Assembly (NCBI RefSeq): GCF_900002575.1
Contig: NZ_LN650648.1
Span: forward strand, 2,581,565 to 2,645,564
Reading direction: 5' to 3'
Source of the DNA: Romboutsia hominis
GTDB taxonomy: Bacteria > Bacillota > Clostridia > Peptostreptococcales > Peptostreptococcaceae
DNA length: 64,000 nt
In this document: in pieces, positions 35,943 through 44,641 of the stretch
How the letters are laid out: every line of letters starts with the position of its first letter
How positions within the stretch are numbered: the stretch's first letter is position 1
Program-made: the position numbers and the translations under genes
The notes under the pieces: model-generated
Told to the model about the DNA's origin: nothing
The model's input: the letters and a program-made list of their open reading frames with translations, nothing else
Database searches by the model: none

Positions 35943-36254
35943 TTACTTTGAATTATATAACTCCATTGCTCTATCTAATACAGCTTTACCATTACATGTT
36001 CCATAGTGCATCATATTTATAACCTCTACTGGTACATTGTATGGCTTAGCCATCTCTGTCGCTTTACCTAATATATATCTAACTTGCGGTCCTAATAATA
36101 AAACGTCACAATTTCCTATTTCCCTATCTAAGTTAACTTCTGATATAGCCCATATTTCTACCTCTATATCTTTTTCCTTCGCTGCAGCCTCCATTTTTGT
36201 AACTAGTAAACTAGTTGACATCCCCGCTGAACAAGCTAACATTATTTTTACCAT
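35943..36254 (-). CDS. chbB: PTS lactose/cellobiose-family IIB component
   Basis: The phosphocarrier whose Cys in MLACSAGMSTSLL (about residue 8) passes phosphate to the sugar. The frame is open back to 36305, but GGGGAGG ahead of the ATG at 36254 gives MVKIMLACSAG and 103 residues, the usual ChbB/CelA length; the longer form would run through the operator. It is the first gene of the operon, right behind the promoter and its inverted repeat. Confidence 0.94.
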   Translation of the reverse strand: MVKIMLACSAGMSTSLLVTKMEAAAKEKDIEVEIWAISEVNLDREIGNCDVLLLGPQVRYILGKATEMAKPYNVPVEVINMMHYGTCNGKAVLDRAMELYNSK

Positions 36255-36291
36255 TTTTTGTACCTCCCCAAAATATATTTTATTAAAATTT

Positions 36292-36336
36292 AAATGTCTA
36301 TACATTTATTATGTATTAAATGTATAGACATTTCAA
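36292..36336 (-). promoter_or_regulatory. chb promoter with 17-base inverted-repeat operator
   Basis: AAATGTCTATACATTTA (36292-36308) and its exact reverse complement (36317-36333) are 8 bases apart. Each arm holds a TGTCTATACA core, a near-palindrome of the GntR/HutC type. On the minus strand a promoter, TTGAAA (36336-36331), 17 bases, CATAAT (36313-36308), lies inside, so one arm covers the -35/spacer and the other starts at the -10. Binding by the GntR regulator next door would block the operon. Confidence 0.8.
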
Positions 36337-36349
36337 GAAAACATTTTCA
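36336..36349 (-). promoter_or_regulatory. possible cre (CcpA) site of the chb operon
   Basis: TGAAAATGTTTTCT on the minus strand, just upstream of the -35, resembles the catabolite-response element with one departure from the central CG. It would add glucose repression. Confidence 0.4.
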
Positions 36350-36363
36350 CACTATATGTATTT

Positions 36364-37068
36364 TTATTTAGATATAGCGTTAACGGTTAAAGTATAACCA
36401 TAATGGTATGTATGAGAGTATTCAAATGCTTCACCGTTATCAAGTCTGCAAACTTGCTTTATATATAATAACGGTTCTTTTCTATCCAATTTTAGATTTT
36501 CTTCTAACTCATCATTAGATATGACAGCCTCTACTTCTCTTTCTGATATAGCTATCTTACGTCCGCTAACTTCTTCAACATATTCATATAAAGAACCCTT
36601 GCAGTGAGTTTCATTTATATTTGGAAATAGTTTATCTGGCATATATGTAATCATATACGATAATCTCTTATCATTTGCTAGTCTAACTCTCTTTATCTCC
36701 CAAACATAATCACCTTCACTTATATTTAGCTTTTCAGAAATTTCATCATCTGATTCTATTTTTTCTAAACTAACTAATATACTTGATACTTTATATCCTT
36801 TGCTATTCATCTCTTTTGTAAAACCACTTATAGAAGATATATTGTCATATACCTTACTTCCTAAAACTATACTTCCTATACCCCTCCTCCTTGCTATATA
36901 TCCTTCTTTAACTAGATTATTAAGTGCTGATCTAACAGTCATTCTTGTTACATTAAATTCTTCGCATAATTGATGTTCTGATGGTATTAAATCTCCTTGA
37001 TTTAATTTTCCTGAATTAATTAATTCTTTTACATAGTTCTCTATTATTTTATATATAGGTTGACCCAT
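36364..37068 (-). CDS. GntR/HutC-family transcriptional regulator of the chb operon
   Basis: A 234-residue regulator: winged helix at residues 1-70 (LIPSEHQLCEEFNVTRMTVRSALNNL) and a UTRA effector domain at about 85-230. It lies directly upstream of the PTS operon, on the same strand, and both promoters carry TGT-TATA-ACA sites (36292-36333 and 37115-37124), so it most likely represses the operon and itself until a phosphorylated sugar binds. ATG with GGGAGGA site. Confidence 0.9.
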   Translation of the reverse strand: MGQPIYKIIENYVKELINSGKLNQGDLIPSEHQLCEEFNVTRMTVRSALNNLVKEGYIARRRGIGSIVLGSKVYDNISSISGFTKEMNSKGYKVSSILVSLEKIESDDEISEKLNISEGDYVWEIKRVRLANDKRLSYMITYMPDKLFPNINETHCKGSLYEYVEEVSGRKIAISEREVEAVISNDELEENLKLDRKEPLLYIKQVCRLDNGEAFEYSHTYHYGYTLTVNAISK

Positions 37069-37114
37069 AACTTTCCTCCCTCGGCTTTAGACATGAACTT
37101 ATTGCCTATTTAAT

Positions 37115-37124
37115 TGTATATACA
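37115..37124 (-). promoter_or_regulatory. GntR half-site ahead of the regulator gene
   Basis: The perfect palindrome TGTATATACA, followed by TTTAA, matches the core and flank of the chb operator arms (TGTCTATACATTTA). Its place 46 bases ahead of the regulator start suggests autoregulation. Confidence 0.55.
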
Positions 37125-37276
37125 TTTAATAATATATTAATTTGTAACTTTTATAAACTCTTTTGATATAATTTTTATAATAACACTCCTTTATTATATC
37201 TTTTATATAGTCTTTGGTTAATATTTCAAATCAAATTATTCAAAGTATACAAAGTTTTTAATTGCTTTACACTTAA

Positions 37277-37311
37277 AATAAGACCACCTAAATTTATAGG
37301 TAGTCTTATTG
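37277..37311 (-). terminator. terminator of rlmD-type methyltransferase gene
   Basis: Stem AATAAGACCACCTA / TAGGTAGTCTTATT (about 37277-37290 with 37298-37311) with T run on the minus strand. Confidence 0.8.
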
Positions 37312-37323
37312 ATATAATCTATA

Positions 37324-38679
37324 TTAAGCTTTTTTTAACTTAACAACAGTTTCAACATGAGGTGTATTTGGGAACATATCCATACATTTAACTAATTCTA
37401 CTTCGTATCCATAGTTTTTAAATTCAACTAAATCTAATACTAATGTCTTTGGATTACAAGATATATATATTATTTCCTTAGAATCAAATCCACATATATC
37501 TCTTATAGCATCTTTGTGTACACCTGGTCTTGGTGGGTCAACTATTATTAAATCTGGCTTTTCTTTTAATTTGTTTACTGTTTTAGCAACATCTCCTGCT
37601 ATAAATTCACAGTTTGTTAAACCGTTTAATTTTGCATTTTGATTAGCAGCTGCTACAGCTTCTTCTATTATTTCTATACCATAAACTTTCTTAGCAGATC
37701 CTGCCATAACTTGTCCTATAGTACCAGTTCCACTGTATAAGTCAAATACTACCTTGTCACTGTGGTCTCCAACAAACTCTCTAGCTATAGAGTAAAGCTC
37801 TTCTGCTCCTTTAGTATTTGTTTGGAAGAATGAGAATGGAGATATTTTAAATTTTAACCCTAATATTTCTTCTTGTATATAATCTCTTCCATAAAGAATT
37901 CTTAATTCATCACAATTTACTGCATCTGCTAATCCATCATTTATAGTGTGTAGTATACTTACTAATTCTGCATCTAAACCTAAATTTAAAAGCATGTTTT
38001 TATACTCAGTCATATCAAAATCTAGTTGAGAAGATGTAACTATGTTTACCATCATCTCTTTAGTATTTATACCTTTTCTAACTACAAGGTTTCTTAAGTA
38101 TCCTTTGTGATTAAATGTTCTGTAATATGGTATTTGCTTTTCATTAAAGTACTCTACAGTAGCTTTTAATATATTTATGAAGTCTTGGTCTACTAAATAA
38201 CATCCATCAACAGTTATTATATCTATATGTTTTCCTTTTTTGTGAAGACCTAAAGATAGTGGACCATCTTTAACCTCATCTCCAAAAGTATATTCCATTT
38301 TATTTCTGTACATTCTTTGCTCAGGACTTCCTTGTATTCCTAAGAATTTGAATCCAAATAACTCTTGTTGTAAGAATAAATCCATTACTTGTCTTTCTTT
38401 TATTTGAAGTTGTTTTTCATAAGGAACTGATAATATACTACATCCTCCACATTGATTGAAATGTTTGCATGGCTCTTCTGTTTCTAGCGGTGAGTTTTCT
38501 AGAAGTTCTAGCATTTTAACTTCAGCTTTTTTACTTCTAGCTTTTTGAACTACTGCTTTAACTTTTTGTCCAGTTATTCCGCCCTTCATATATATATCTT
38601 TTCCATCATATAAACTTACAGAAGTTCCACCGAACTCCATTTTATCTATTTCAAACTCTATTATGTCTCTTCTTTTCAC
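37324..38679 (-). CDS. 23S rRNA (uracil-C5)-methyltransferase, TrmA/RlmD family
   Basis: A 451-residue SAM-dependent RNA m5U methyltransferase. A TRAM domain (about 1-60) is followed by the iron-sulfur cluster motif CKHFNQCGGC, then the methyltransferase fold: DLYSGTGTIGQ, VDPPRPGVH and the catalytic ISCNPKTL. Gram-positive members (RlmCD) modify U747 and U1939; which base is modified here cannot be read from the sequence. GTG start with GGAGGT site. It follows the RsuA-type gene by 22 bases. Confidence 0.92.
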   Translation of the reverse strand: MKRRDIIEFEIDKMEFGGTSVSLYDGKDIYMKGGITGQKVKAVVQKARSKKAEVKMLELLENSPLETEEPCKHFNQCGGCSILSVPYEKQLQIKERQVMDLFLQQELFGFKFLGIQGSPEQRMYRNKMEYTFGDEVKDGPLSLGLHKKGKHIDIITVDGCYLVDQDFINILKATVEYFNEKQIPYYRTFNHKGYLRNLVVRKGINTKEMMVNIVTSSQLDFDMTEYKNMLLNLGLDAELVSILHTINDGLADAVNCDELRILYGRDYIQEEILGLKFKISPFSFFQTNTKGAEELYSIAREFVGDHSDKVVFDLYSGTGTIGQVMAGSAKKVYGIEIIEEAVAAANQNAKLNGLTNCEFIAGDVAKTVNKLKEKPDLIIVDPPRPGVHKDAIRDICGFDSKEIIYISCNPKTLVLDLVEFKNYGYEVELVKCMDMFPNTPHVETVVKLKKA

Positions 38680-38701
38680 TAAAACTACCTCCGCTCAATT
38701 G

Positions 38702-39424
38702 TTATCTTTCTTCTAATAATTTTATTTCATCTTCTGTTAATTCTCTATATTCTCCTAGCTCTAGATTTTTATCTAGCTCTAATTTTCCCATAGACAGTCT
38801 TTTTAAGTATACTACTTTTTTACCTACACTCTCAAACATTCTTTTAACTTGGTGGAATTTTCCTTCATGTATAGTAAGTTCTATTTCTGATATTTCATCA
38901 CTCTTTAATATTTTAAGTTGTGACGGCATAGTTTCATATCCATCATCAAGCGTAACTCCTTTTGAGAAAGCAACTACATCCTCTTTTGTTACAATTCCTT
39001 CTATTTTAGCATAGTAAGTTTTTGGTACATGCTTTTTTGGTGATAATACCCTATGTGCAAGTTGTCCATCATTTGTTAATACCAATAGCCCTTCTGTATC
39101 TTTGTCTAACCTACCTACTGGAAATGGTTCAAAAACATAGTATGATGAATCTATTAAGTCTAATACTATTGGGTCATGCTTATCAAAAGTCGCCGATATA
39201 TATCCATCTGGTTTATTTAACATTATGTACACAAATTCTCTATAGTTTACTTCTTCTCCATTAAAAAGTATTTTATCATTTTCTGGGTCAACTTGAATCC
39301 CTGGATTATTTATATTTTTTCCATTTACAGATATCATACCTTGCTTACAGTATTTTTTTATTTCCGCTCTACTACCATATCCTATATTAGAAAGTATTTT
39401 ATCTATACGTAATTTTTTAGCCAT
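38702..39424 (-). CDS. RsuA/RluB-family pseudouridine synthase
   Basis: A 240-residue rRNA-modifying enzyme. An S4 domain (LRIDKILSNIGYGSRAEIKKY, 1-60) precedes the catalytic domain with GRLDKDTEGLLVLTNDG, whose Asp is the nucleophile. The size and the MLNKPDGYISA block fit the RsuA group, which acts on 16S rRNA. It shares one base with the stop of the DUF1904 gene upstream, so the two are translationally coupled, and the m5U methyltransferase follows. Confidence 0.92.
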   Translation of the reverse strand: MAKKLRIDKILSNIGYGSRAEIKKYCKQGMISVNGKNINNPGIQVDPENDKILFNGEEVNYREFVYIMLNKPDGYISATFDKHDPIVLDLIDSSYYVFEPFPVGRLDKDTEGLLVLTNDGQLAHRVLSPKKHVPKTYYAKIEGIVTKEDVVAFSKGVTLDDGYETMPSQLKILKSDEISEIELTIHEGKFHQVKRMFESVGKKVVYLKRLSMGKLELDKNLELGEYRELTEDEIKLLEER

Positions 39425-39753
39425 TAAAAATGTTCTCCATTTTCATAGTATTTTTCCTTTTCAAAAACAGTAAATGCTAAATCCATACTTTCTACTTTTA
39501 ATCCATCCCTTATACTATCTGTTATTATTTTAGCTACTGTGTCTTGGACTTCTTGTCCTCTATCAAACCAAGCTACTTCCACAAATGGATATACATCTGC
39601 TATTTTTCCGTCTCTTATTGCTACAGATTTTATACATTCTATTTCAAAATAATCTCTAGGACATTTTACTGCTTCCACTAATTTATCTATCATATTTTCA
39701 CTTATTTTACATATATCATTTTCATTTATACCTCTTACTTTTATTTGTGGCAT
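39424..39753 (-). CDS. DUF1904-family protein (tautomerase-like)
   Basis: A 109-residue protein beginning MPQIKVRGI, with Pro1 after Met removal, the arrangement used by 4-oxalocrotonate tautomerases. The sequence IKVRGINENDICKISENMIDKLVEAVKCPRDYFEIE fits DUF1904. No activity is known. It is the first gene of a three-gene unit with two rRNA-modifying enzymes. ATG with GAGAGGA site. Confidence 0.75.
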   Translation of the reverse strand: MPQIKVRGINENDICKISENMIDKLVEAVKCPRDYFEIECIKSVAIRDGKIADVYPFVEVAWFDRGQEVQDTVAKIITDSIRDGLKVESMDLAFTVFEKEKYYENGEHF

Positions 39754-39927
39754 ATATAATTCCTCTCTTTTCTTAAAATTTATTTAGTTATAGATATTAT
39801 TATACTTTTAATTACTAGTTATTACAATTTACTATGTACTTTTTTTGTATTAGGGTTATAATATTAATTGATGGGTAAATTTTATATTTGATTATTTTTA
39901 ATAATTAATTGTATGGAGGGTTTATAT

Positions 39928-40791
39928 ATGTTAGTTTCAGCTAAAGACATGTTACAAAAAGCTAGAGAAGGAAAATACGCAGTAGGTCAATTCAACATAA
40001 ATAACTTAGAATGGACTAAGGCAATATTATTAACTGCTCAGGAAAACAATTCTCCAGTTATATTAGGAGTATCTGAAGGTGCTGCTAAATATATGTGTGG
40101 TTTTAAAACTATAGTCAATATGGTTGAAGGAATGATGGAAGAATTAAACATAACTGTTCCAGTTGCTGTTCATTTAGACCACGGAAGCTACGATGGAGCT
40201 AAAAAAGCTATGGAAGCTGGTTTCTCTTCAATAATGTTTGATGGTTCTCACTATCCAATCGAAGAAAATATAGCTAAAACTAAAGAAATGGTTGAATTAG
40301 CTCATGCTAAAGGTCTTTCTTTAGAAGCAGAAGTTGGTTCTATAGGTGGAGAAGAAGACGGTGTTGTTGGTGCTGGTGAAGTTGCAGATCCAGCTGAATG
40401 TAAATTAATAGCAGATTTAGGAATAGATATGCTAGCTGCTGGTATAGGTAATATACATGGTAAATATCCAGAAAATTGGGCTGGATTAAACTTTGATGCT
40501 TTAGCTGCTATAAATAATGCTACAGGAAACATGCCATTAGTATTACACGGAGGAACTGGTATACCTGCTGAAATGATACAAAAAGCTATATCATTAGGTG
40601 TTTCTAAAATAAACGTTAATACTGAGTGTCAATTAGCATTTGCTGATGCTACTCGTAAGTATATAGAAGCTGGTAAAGACTTAGAAGGTAAAGGATTTGA
40701 CCCTCGTAAGCTTTTAGCTCCAGGGTTTGAATCTATAAAAACTACTGTTAAAGAAAAAATGGAATTATTCGGATCAATAAATAAAGCTTAA
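39928..40791 (+). CDS. fba: fructose-bisphosphate aldolase, class II
   Basis: Splits fructose-1,6-bisphosphate in glycolysis using zinc. Metal ligands are in VHLDHGSYDGA, GNIHGKYP and LVLHGGTGIP; the substrate loop is INVNTECQLAF. An ATG at 39913 is in frame, but GGAGGG lies between it and the ATG at 39928, which gives MLVSAKDML and 287 residues, the family length. A TATAAT at 39857-39862 is a probable -10. Related tagatose-bisphosphate aldolases cannot be excluded. Confidence 0.95.
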   Translation: MLVSAKDMLQKAREGKYAVGQFNINNLEWTKAILLTAQENNSPVILGVSEGAAKYMCGFKTIVNMVEGMMEELNITVPVAVHLDHGSYDGAKKAMEAGFSSIMFDGSHYPIEENIAKTKEMVELAHAKGLSLEAEVGSIGGEEDGVVGAGEVADPAECKLIADLGIDMLAAGIGNIHGKYPENWAGLNFDALAAINNATGNMPLVLHGGTGIPAEMIQKAISLGVSKINVNTECQLAFADATRKYIEAGKDLEGKGFDPRKLLAPGFESIKTTVKEKMELFGSINKA

Positions 40792-40811
40792 TTCCTTTTA
40801 AAAATTAAATG

Positions 40812-40845
40812 AAAAGAGCATCTTTGTATACAGATGCTCTTTTTT
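40812..40845. terminator. terminator of fba
   Basis: Stem AAAAGAGCATCT / AGATGCTCTTTT (40812-40823 with 40832-40843) followed by T run on the plus strand; an A run on the left lets it also end the convergent gene. Confidence 0.85.
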
Positions 40846-40880
40846 ATTTCTATATTAATCTTTTATATTATTTATAATCC

Positions 40881-41366
40881 TTAGCTATAGAATTTTGATG
40901 CTCCTACTAACTGTCTTTTTCCTACTATTTTAGATAGGTTAGCTAATGATGCTATTTTTATATCCTTGAAGCTAACTAAAAATACAAATTTAAAATCTGT
41001 AAAAGATTCATCTATATTATAAATATCAAAGAAACATCTTACATTATCAAATAAATATTTATCCTGAAGTTCTTCTTCAATTTCATCTGTAGCATCTTTT
41101 AAATATGCTCTTACATCTTCAAATAATACTTGGAAATAGCTTTCGTCTAAGTCTTCTCCTATTTCATCTAGTACATCTTCTATATCTTGCATATTAAATA
41201 CATCTTGAGACAGTTTGCAGTCAAATGCCATTATACCATCTTGATTAATTGTATTTGATATATCTCTTGTATATTCTATATCTGGTCTTATTTTGATGAT
41301 TTCTTTAACATCATTGCTATTTATGCTTATATTGCCTTTTCGATTTTCTACTTTTAATTCGACCAT
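40881..41366 (-). CDS. hypothetical acidic protein
   Basis: A soluble 161-residue protein, rich in Asp, Glu, Ile and Phe, with no membrane segment or motif I recognise. The start is probably at 41366 (ATG with GGGGAGGTGG site). It follows the 5'-nucleotidase-like gene by 31 bases and is likely co-transcribed. It may be a small lineage-specific protein. Confidence 0.7.
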   Translation of the reverse strand: MVELKVENRKGNISINSNDVKEIIKIRPDIEYTRDISNTINQDGIMAFDCKLSQDVFNMQDIEDVLDEIGEDLDESYFQVLFEDVRAYLKDATDEIEEELQDKYLFDNVRCFFDIYNIDESFTDFKFVFLVSFKDIKIASLANLSKIVGKRQLVGASKFYS

Positions 41367-41397
41367 AAGACCACCTCCCCCTATAGTATTGCTATGT

Positions 41398-41961
41398 TTA
41401 CTTGTACAATTCTATGAATTTATCTATGTCTTTCCAAGTGTCTACTCTTGTTATATTATCATGTTCTACACCTTGATTGTAGTTGGTATTTATTAGTAGT
41501 ATTTTCATACCTTCACTTGCAAGTTGCATTGCATTTGATGGATTGTCTTCTATAAATATATTGCATTCTAATTCTTTAGCTTTAGCTATTTTATCGTGAC
41601 TACCTAATAAGTGAACATCTATATCAGAAAATCCTTTATCGTTTAACCATCTTGTAGTTATCTCTGTAAGACTTTTATCTCTTGCCGTTACAAAATATAA
41701 GTTGTGGCTATTAGCTAACCACTTTTCTATAACGTCCTTAGCATATTCTACTATTTCTGCTTCTTCATAAGAATGCATACAGCTACTATGGAATTTATTT
41801 AATATTTCATCCATGGTATCACCATATAATTGTTCCCAGTTATAAGTTACACATTCTTCTTCTTTTATATTTTTATTATATATCTCATTTAAGTACGGAA
41901 TAAAATGATATGGACTTGTTATAGTTCCATCTATATCTATACATATATTTAATCTTCCCAT
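41398..41961 (-). CDS. HAD-superfamily 5'(3')-deoxyribonucleotidase-like phosphatase
   Basis: A 187-residue protein with the HAD motifs: nucleophile ICIDIDGTIT (about 6-15), FVTARDKS (motif II Thr), a Lys in SHDKIAKAKE and the acidic IEDNPSNA. The overall layout fits the NT5C family (5' nucleotidase, deoxy, cytosolic type C). Substrate is not certain. ATG with GGGAGGT site. Confidence 0.85.
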   Translation of the reverse strand: MGRLNICIDIDGTITSPYHFIPYLNEIYNKNIKEEECVTYNWEQLYGDTMDEILNKFHSSCMHSYEEAEIVEYAKDVIEKWLANSHNLYFVTARDKSLTEITTRWLNDKGFSDIDVHLLGSHDKIAKAKELECNIFIEDNPSNAMQLASEGMKILLINTNYNQGVEHDNITRVDTWKDIDKFIELYK

Positions 41962-42045
41962 ACATACCTCCCTGATTAACGTTATAATCGAAAATTATAT
42001 CATATGTTATATTATAAATCAAAATTTATGCATTATAGTATATTT

Positions 42046-42071
42046 AAAGCTTATCATAAAAGATAAGCTTT
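42046..42071 (-). terminator. terminator of the hypothetical membrane protein gene
   Basis: Stem AAAGCTTATC / GATAAGCTTT (42046-42055 with 42062-42071), just past the stop; the T run on the minus strand is short. Confidence 0.7.
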
Positions 42072-42073
42072 TG

Positions 42074-42880
42074 TTATTTTATATTTAGACTTAGCTTATC
42101 TATTCTATCCTTAAAATTTGCTATGTGCTCATCAGATAAGCTTAAATACTCTGTTATTTTTCCAATATATTTTGGATTCTTACTTTCTACTAAGTTTATA
42201 GACTCGTTCATAGCCTTTTCTCTTAGCTCATAAGCCTTTTTAACATCATCTCTTGCATTGCTTAGTATTGTAGTATATTGTTCATCTGAAAGACTAGGTA
42301 TATCCATACTTTCATAAAGTTCTATAACTTCTTTACATTTTTTGCTGGCATATTTTAAGTCATTTTCTATAGTCGGTAATTTTTTTATACTCTCAGATAT
42401 ATTTTTTGTATAAGGAATACAATCCCTCATAGGAATTAATGCTTTTCTTTCTATATTGTAAATTTCTTTTTTGAAATCACTAATTATTTCTTTATCAGTT
42501 TTTTTAATAACTTCTACTTCTTTATCCTGATTTAATTCTACTTCTTTTGATTCTAGTGCTACTTCATTTGATTTATCTCCTTTACTTTCATACACTTCAC
42601 TGTCTTGCTTATCTACTTTATAAATTTCATCAATATTCTCTTCTTTGCCTACATTATCCTTATATTCGTATGGCTCATCATTAACATAACTGTAATAATA
42701 TATAGCTTCTCTGATTTTATTTAATCCACTCATATAAAGATTTGTTGCTACTATCATTGTAACTAATACAACATAAATACTACTATATATGTACGATCTT
42801 CTCAAATTTTTATAATTTCTAAATAATATTATCAAGGGGATAAGATACAAAAATAAGAATACTAATATCCATCTCATCAT
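42074..42880 (-). CDS. hypothetical membrane-anchored protein with charged linker
   Basis: A 268-residue protein with two hydrophobic N-terminal segments (about 3-20 and 30-50), an acidic Glu/Lys/Asp linker (about 70-130) and a helical domain on the far side. The frame is open to 42922, but AAGGAG lies six bases ahead of the ATG at 42880 (MMRWILVFLF), which is the better start. No family recognised. Confidence 0.7.
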   Translation of the reverse strand: MMRWILVFLFLYLIPLIILFRNYKNLRRSYIYSSIYVVLVTMIVATNLYMSGLNKIREAIYYYSYVNDEPYEYKDNVGKEENIDEIYKVDKQDSEVYESKGDKSNEVALESKEVELNQDKEVEVIKKTDKEIISDFKKEIYNIERKALIPMRDCIPYTKNISESIKKLPTIENDLKYASKKCKEVIELYESMDIPSLSDEQYTTILSNARDDVKKAYELREKAMNESINLVESKNPKYIGKITEYLSLSDEHIANFKDRIDKLSLNIK

Positions 42881-42969
42881 TAACATCTCCTTCTTTTGTA
42901 TATTTAAACAAAAATCCCCCAATTTTCATATTTTAACCATATATAATAGTATTTACAATTTTAAGATTA

Positions 42970-43662
42970 TTAATCTAATATTTTTATTAATTTAAAATCA
43001 GTGTAATCACAAGATGCTAATATATATTCAATTCCATTTCTTACACCTCTTAATCCCATTTTAAATGATTCTTTTCCGTGCAAGTGTCCATATATAACTT
43101 TTTCAACTTTATATTCTTCATATAATTTAGTGAATAACGATTCTTCAAGTTTATCATTAGTAGGAGGATAGTGAGTGATAACTATAAATTTAGTATGTCC
43201 TTTCTTCTTAGCAGCTTCTAAAGATATTCTTATCCTATTTTCTTCTCTCTTATATATTTTAGCGTCATTTTCATCAAACTTAAAATCATTCGGACATATC
43301 CATCCTCTTCCTCCACAAATAGCATAATCTTTGTATTCATAGAAATTAGTTTGTAAAAAGTTCATATTATCATACTGCTTATTTAATGCTGTTACAGTAG
43401 TCCACCAATAATCATGATTGCCTTTTATAAATATCTTTTTCCCCGGCAAATTATCTATTATATCTAAATCACTTCTTGCTTCGTCTAGATTTATTCCCCA
43501 AGAAGTATCTCCTAATACTAATACTAAATCTTCATCACTTACTTTCTCTTTCCAGTCTTCTATTAACTTTTCCTCATGACCTATCCAATTCTTTCCAAAA
43601 ACATCCATAGGCTTATTTACTGATGTTGAAAAGTGTAAATCTCCTATTGCATATAAGTTCAT
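42970..43662 (-). CDS. calcineurin-like metallophosphoesterase
   Basis: A 230-residue phosphoesterase with the two-metal motifs in order: GDLHFS, LGDTSWG, KGNHDYWW, ITHYPPT and YGHLHG. Substrate is unknown; the neighbour context (membrane protein, alarmone synthetase) does not settle it. ATG with AGGAAA site. A terminator-like stem of the next gene is 97 bases downstream on its 5' side. Confidence 0.9.
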   Translation of the reverse strand: MNLYAIGDLHFSTSVNKPMDVFGKNWIGHEEKLIEDWKEKVSDEDLVLVLGDTSWGINLDEARSDLDIIDNLPGKKIFIKGNHDYWWTTVTALNKQYDNMNFLQTNFYEYKDYAICGGRGWICPNDFKFDENDAKIYKREENRIRISLEAAKKKGHTKFIVITHYPPTNDKLEESLFTKLYEEYKVEKVIYGHLHGKESFKMGLRGVRNGIEYILASCDYTDFKLIKILD

Positions 43663-43754
43663 GTCTTTTTTCCTTTCTTATGTAGCTTTTCTTATATATT
43701 CTATATTAATACCTATAGTTTAAATTTAAATTCAATTACTATACTATTATATAA

Positions 43755-43781
43755 AGAAAGTTATCCATGAATATGGATAAC
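43755..43781 (-). terminator. terminator of the small alarmone synthetase gene
   Basis: Stem GTTATCCAT / ATGGATAAC (43760-43768 with 43773-43781), 4-base loop, followed on the minus strand by TTTCTTTAT. Confidence 0.75.
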
Positions 43782-43783
43782 CT

Positions 43784-44584
43784 CTATCTAACTTTATTAT
43801 TGTTATTGTAAAATTCTAATAAATTATCTACCTCACTTTGAAGATGTAATATTTCTTCTATATCTTGTTCATTATCTATTTTATCTAGCCTTCTTTGATA
43901 TATAAGCGCTTTATGTGTTTCTCCTAGATTATATAATTCTTGAATCTTACTAAGTACATCTCTTACTGTAACTGATTTTACCTGGCACATAACTTGAGCT
44001 TTCATTATATCTTCTCTTATCTCGCTCATTTCTTGATCTAATAGGAATGCTGCATCAGATGCTCTTCTTAATCTAACTGCTAATTCCTCTGGTATGTAAT
44101 GTTCATATTTATATTTTAAAGAATGTTCTATAGTTGCCCAAAAGTTCATAGCTAAAGTTCTTATTTGGATTTCACACAATATTTCTTTTGAACCTGCTAT
44201 CGTATTTATAGGATATTTTATTATAACATGATAACTTCTGTATCCACTATCCTTAAAGTTTTTTATATAATCTTTTGCATATACTATACTCATATCACAT
44301 CTATTTTGTATAAGTTCAACTACTGTATATATATCTTCTACAAACTTACACATTATTCTTATACCTGCAATATCTTCCATCTCACCCTCTATATCTTCAA
44401 TTCCTAGGCGCTTTGATTTAGATATTATAGAAGCTATTTTTTTAGTCCTTCCTGTTACAAACTCTATAGGACAGTATTCTCCTTTTGCTAAGAATTCTTT
44501 TCTTATATTCTTAAACTTAACTTTTAATTCTTCTACTGCATGGTCATAAGGTGTTAGTATTTCATCCCATTTTTCAAATTCCAT
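43784..44584 (-). CDS. small alarmone synthetase (RelQ-like GTP pyrophosphokinase)
   Basis: A RelA/SpoT-domain protein that makes (p)ppGpp from GTP/GDP and ATP. The synthetase core is clear: FVTGRTKKIASIISK, DIAGIRIMCKFVEDIY, KDSGYRSYHVIIKYP and EIQIRTLAMNFWATIEHSLKYK. There is no hydrolase, TGS or ACT domain; length (266) matches the YjbM/RelQ class of tetramers. A GTG at 44593 is possible, but AGGGTG six bases ahead of the ATG at 44584 favours the latter. It lies 57 bases after the MBL gene. Confidence 0.92.
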   Translation of the reverse strand: MEFEKWDEILTPYDHAVEELKVKFKNIRKEFLAKGEYCPIEFVTGRTKKIASIISKSKRLGIEDIEGEMEDIAGIRIMCKFVEDIYTVVELIQNRCDMSIVYAKDYIKNFKDSGYRSYHVIIKYPINTIAGSKEILCEIQIRTLAMNFWATIEHSLKYKYEHYIPEELAVRLRRASDAAFLLDQEMSEIREDIMKAQVMCQVKSVTVRDVLSKIQELYNLGETHKALIYQRRLDKIDNEQDIEEILHLQSEVDNLLEFYNNNNKVR

Positions 44585-44641
44585 CGTACTCACCCTTTAT
44601 CTTATTTTGAGTCTTTTTTAACATATCTATTTTAGCATAAT

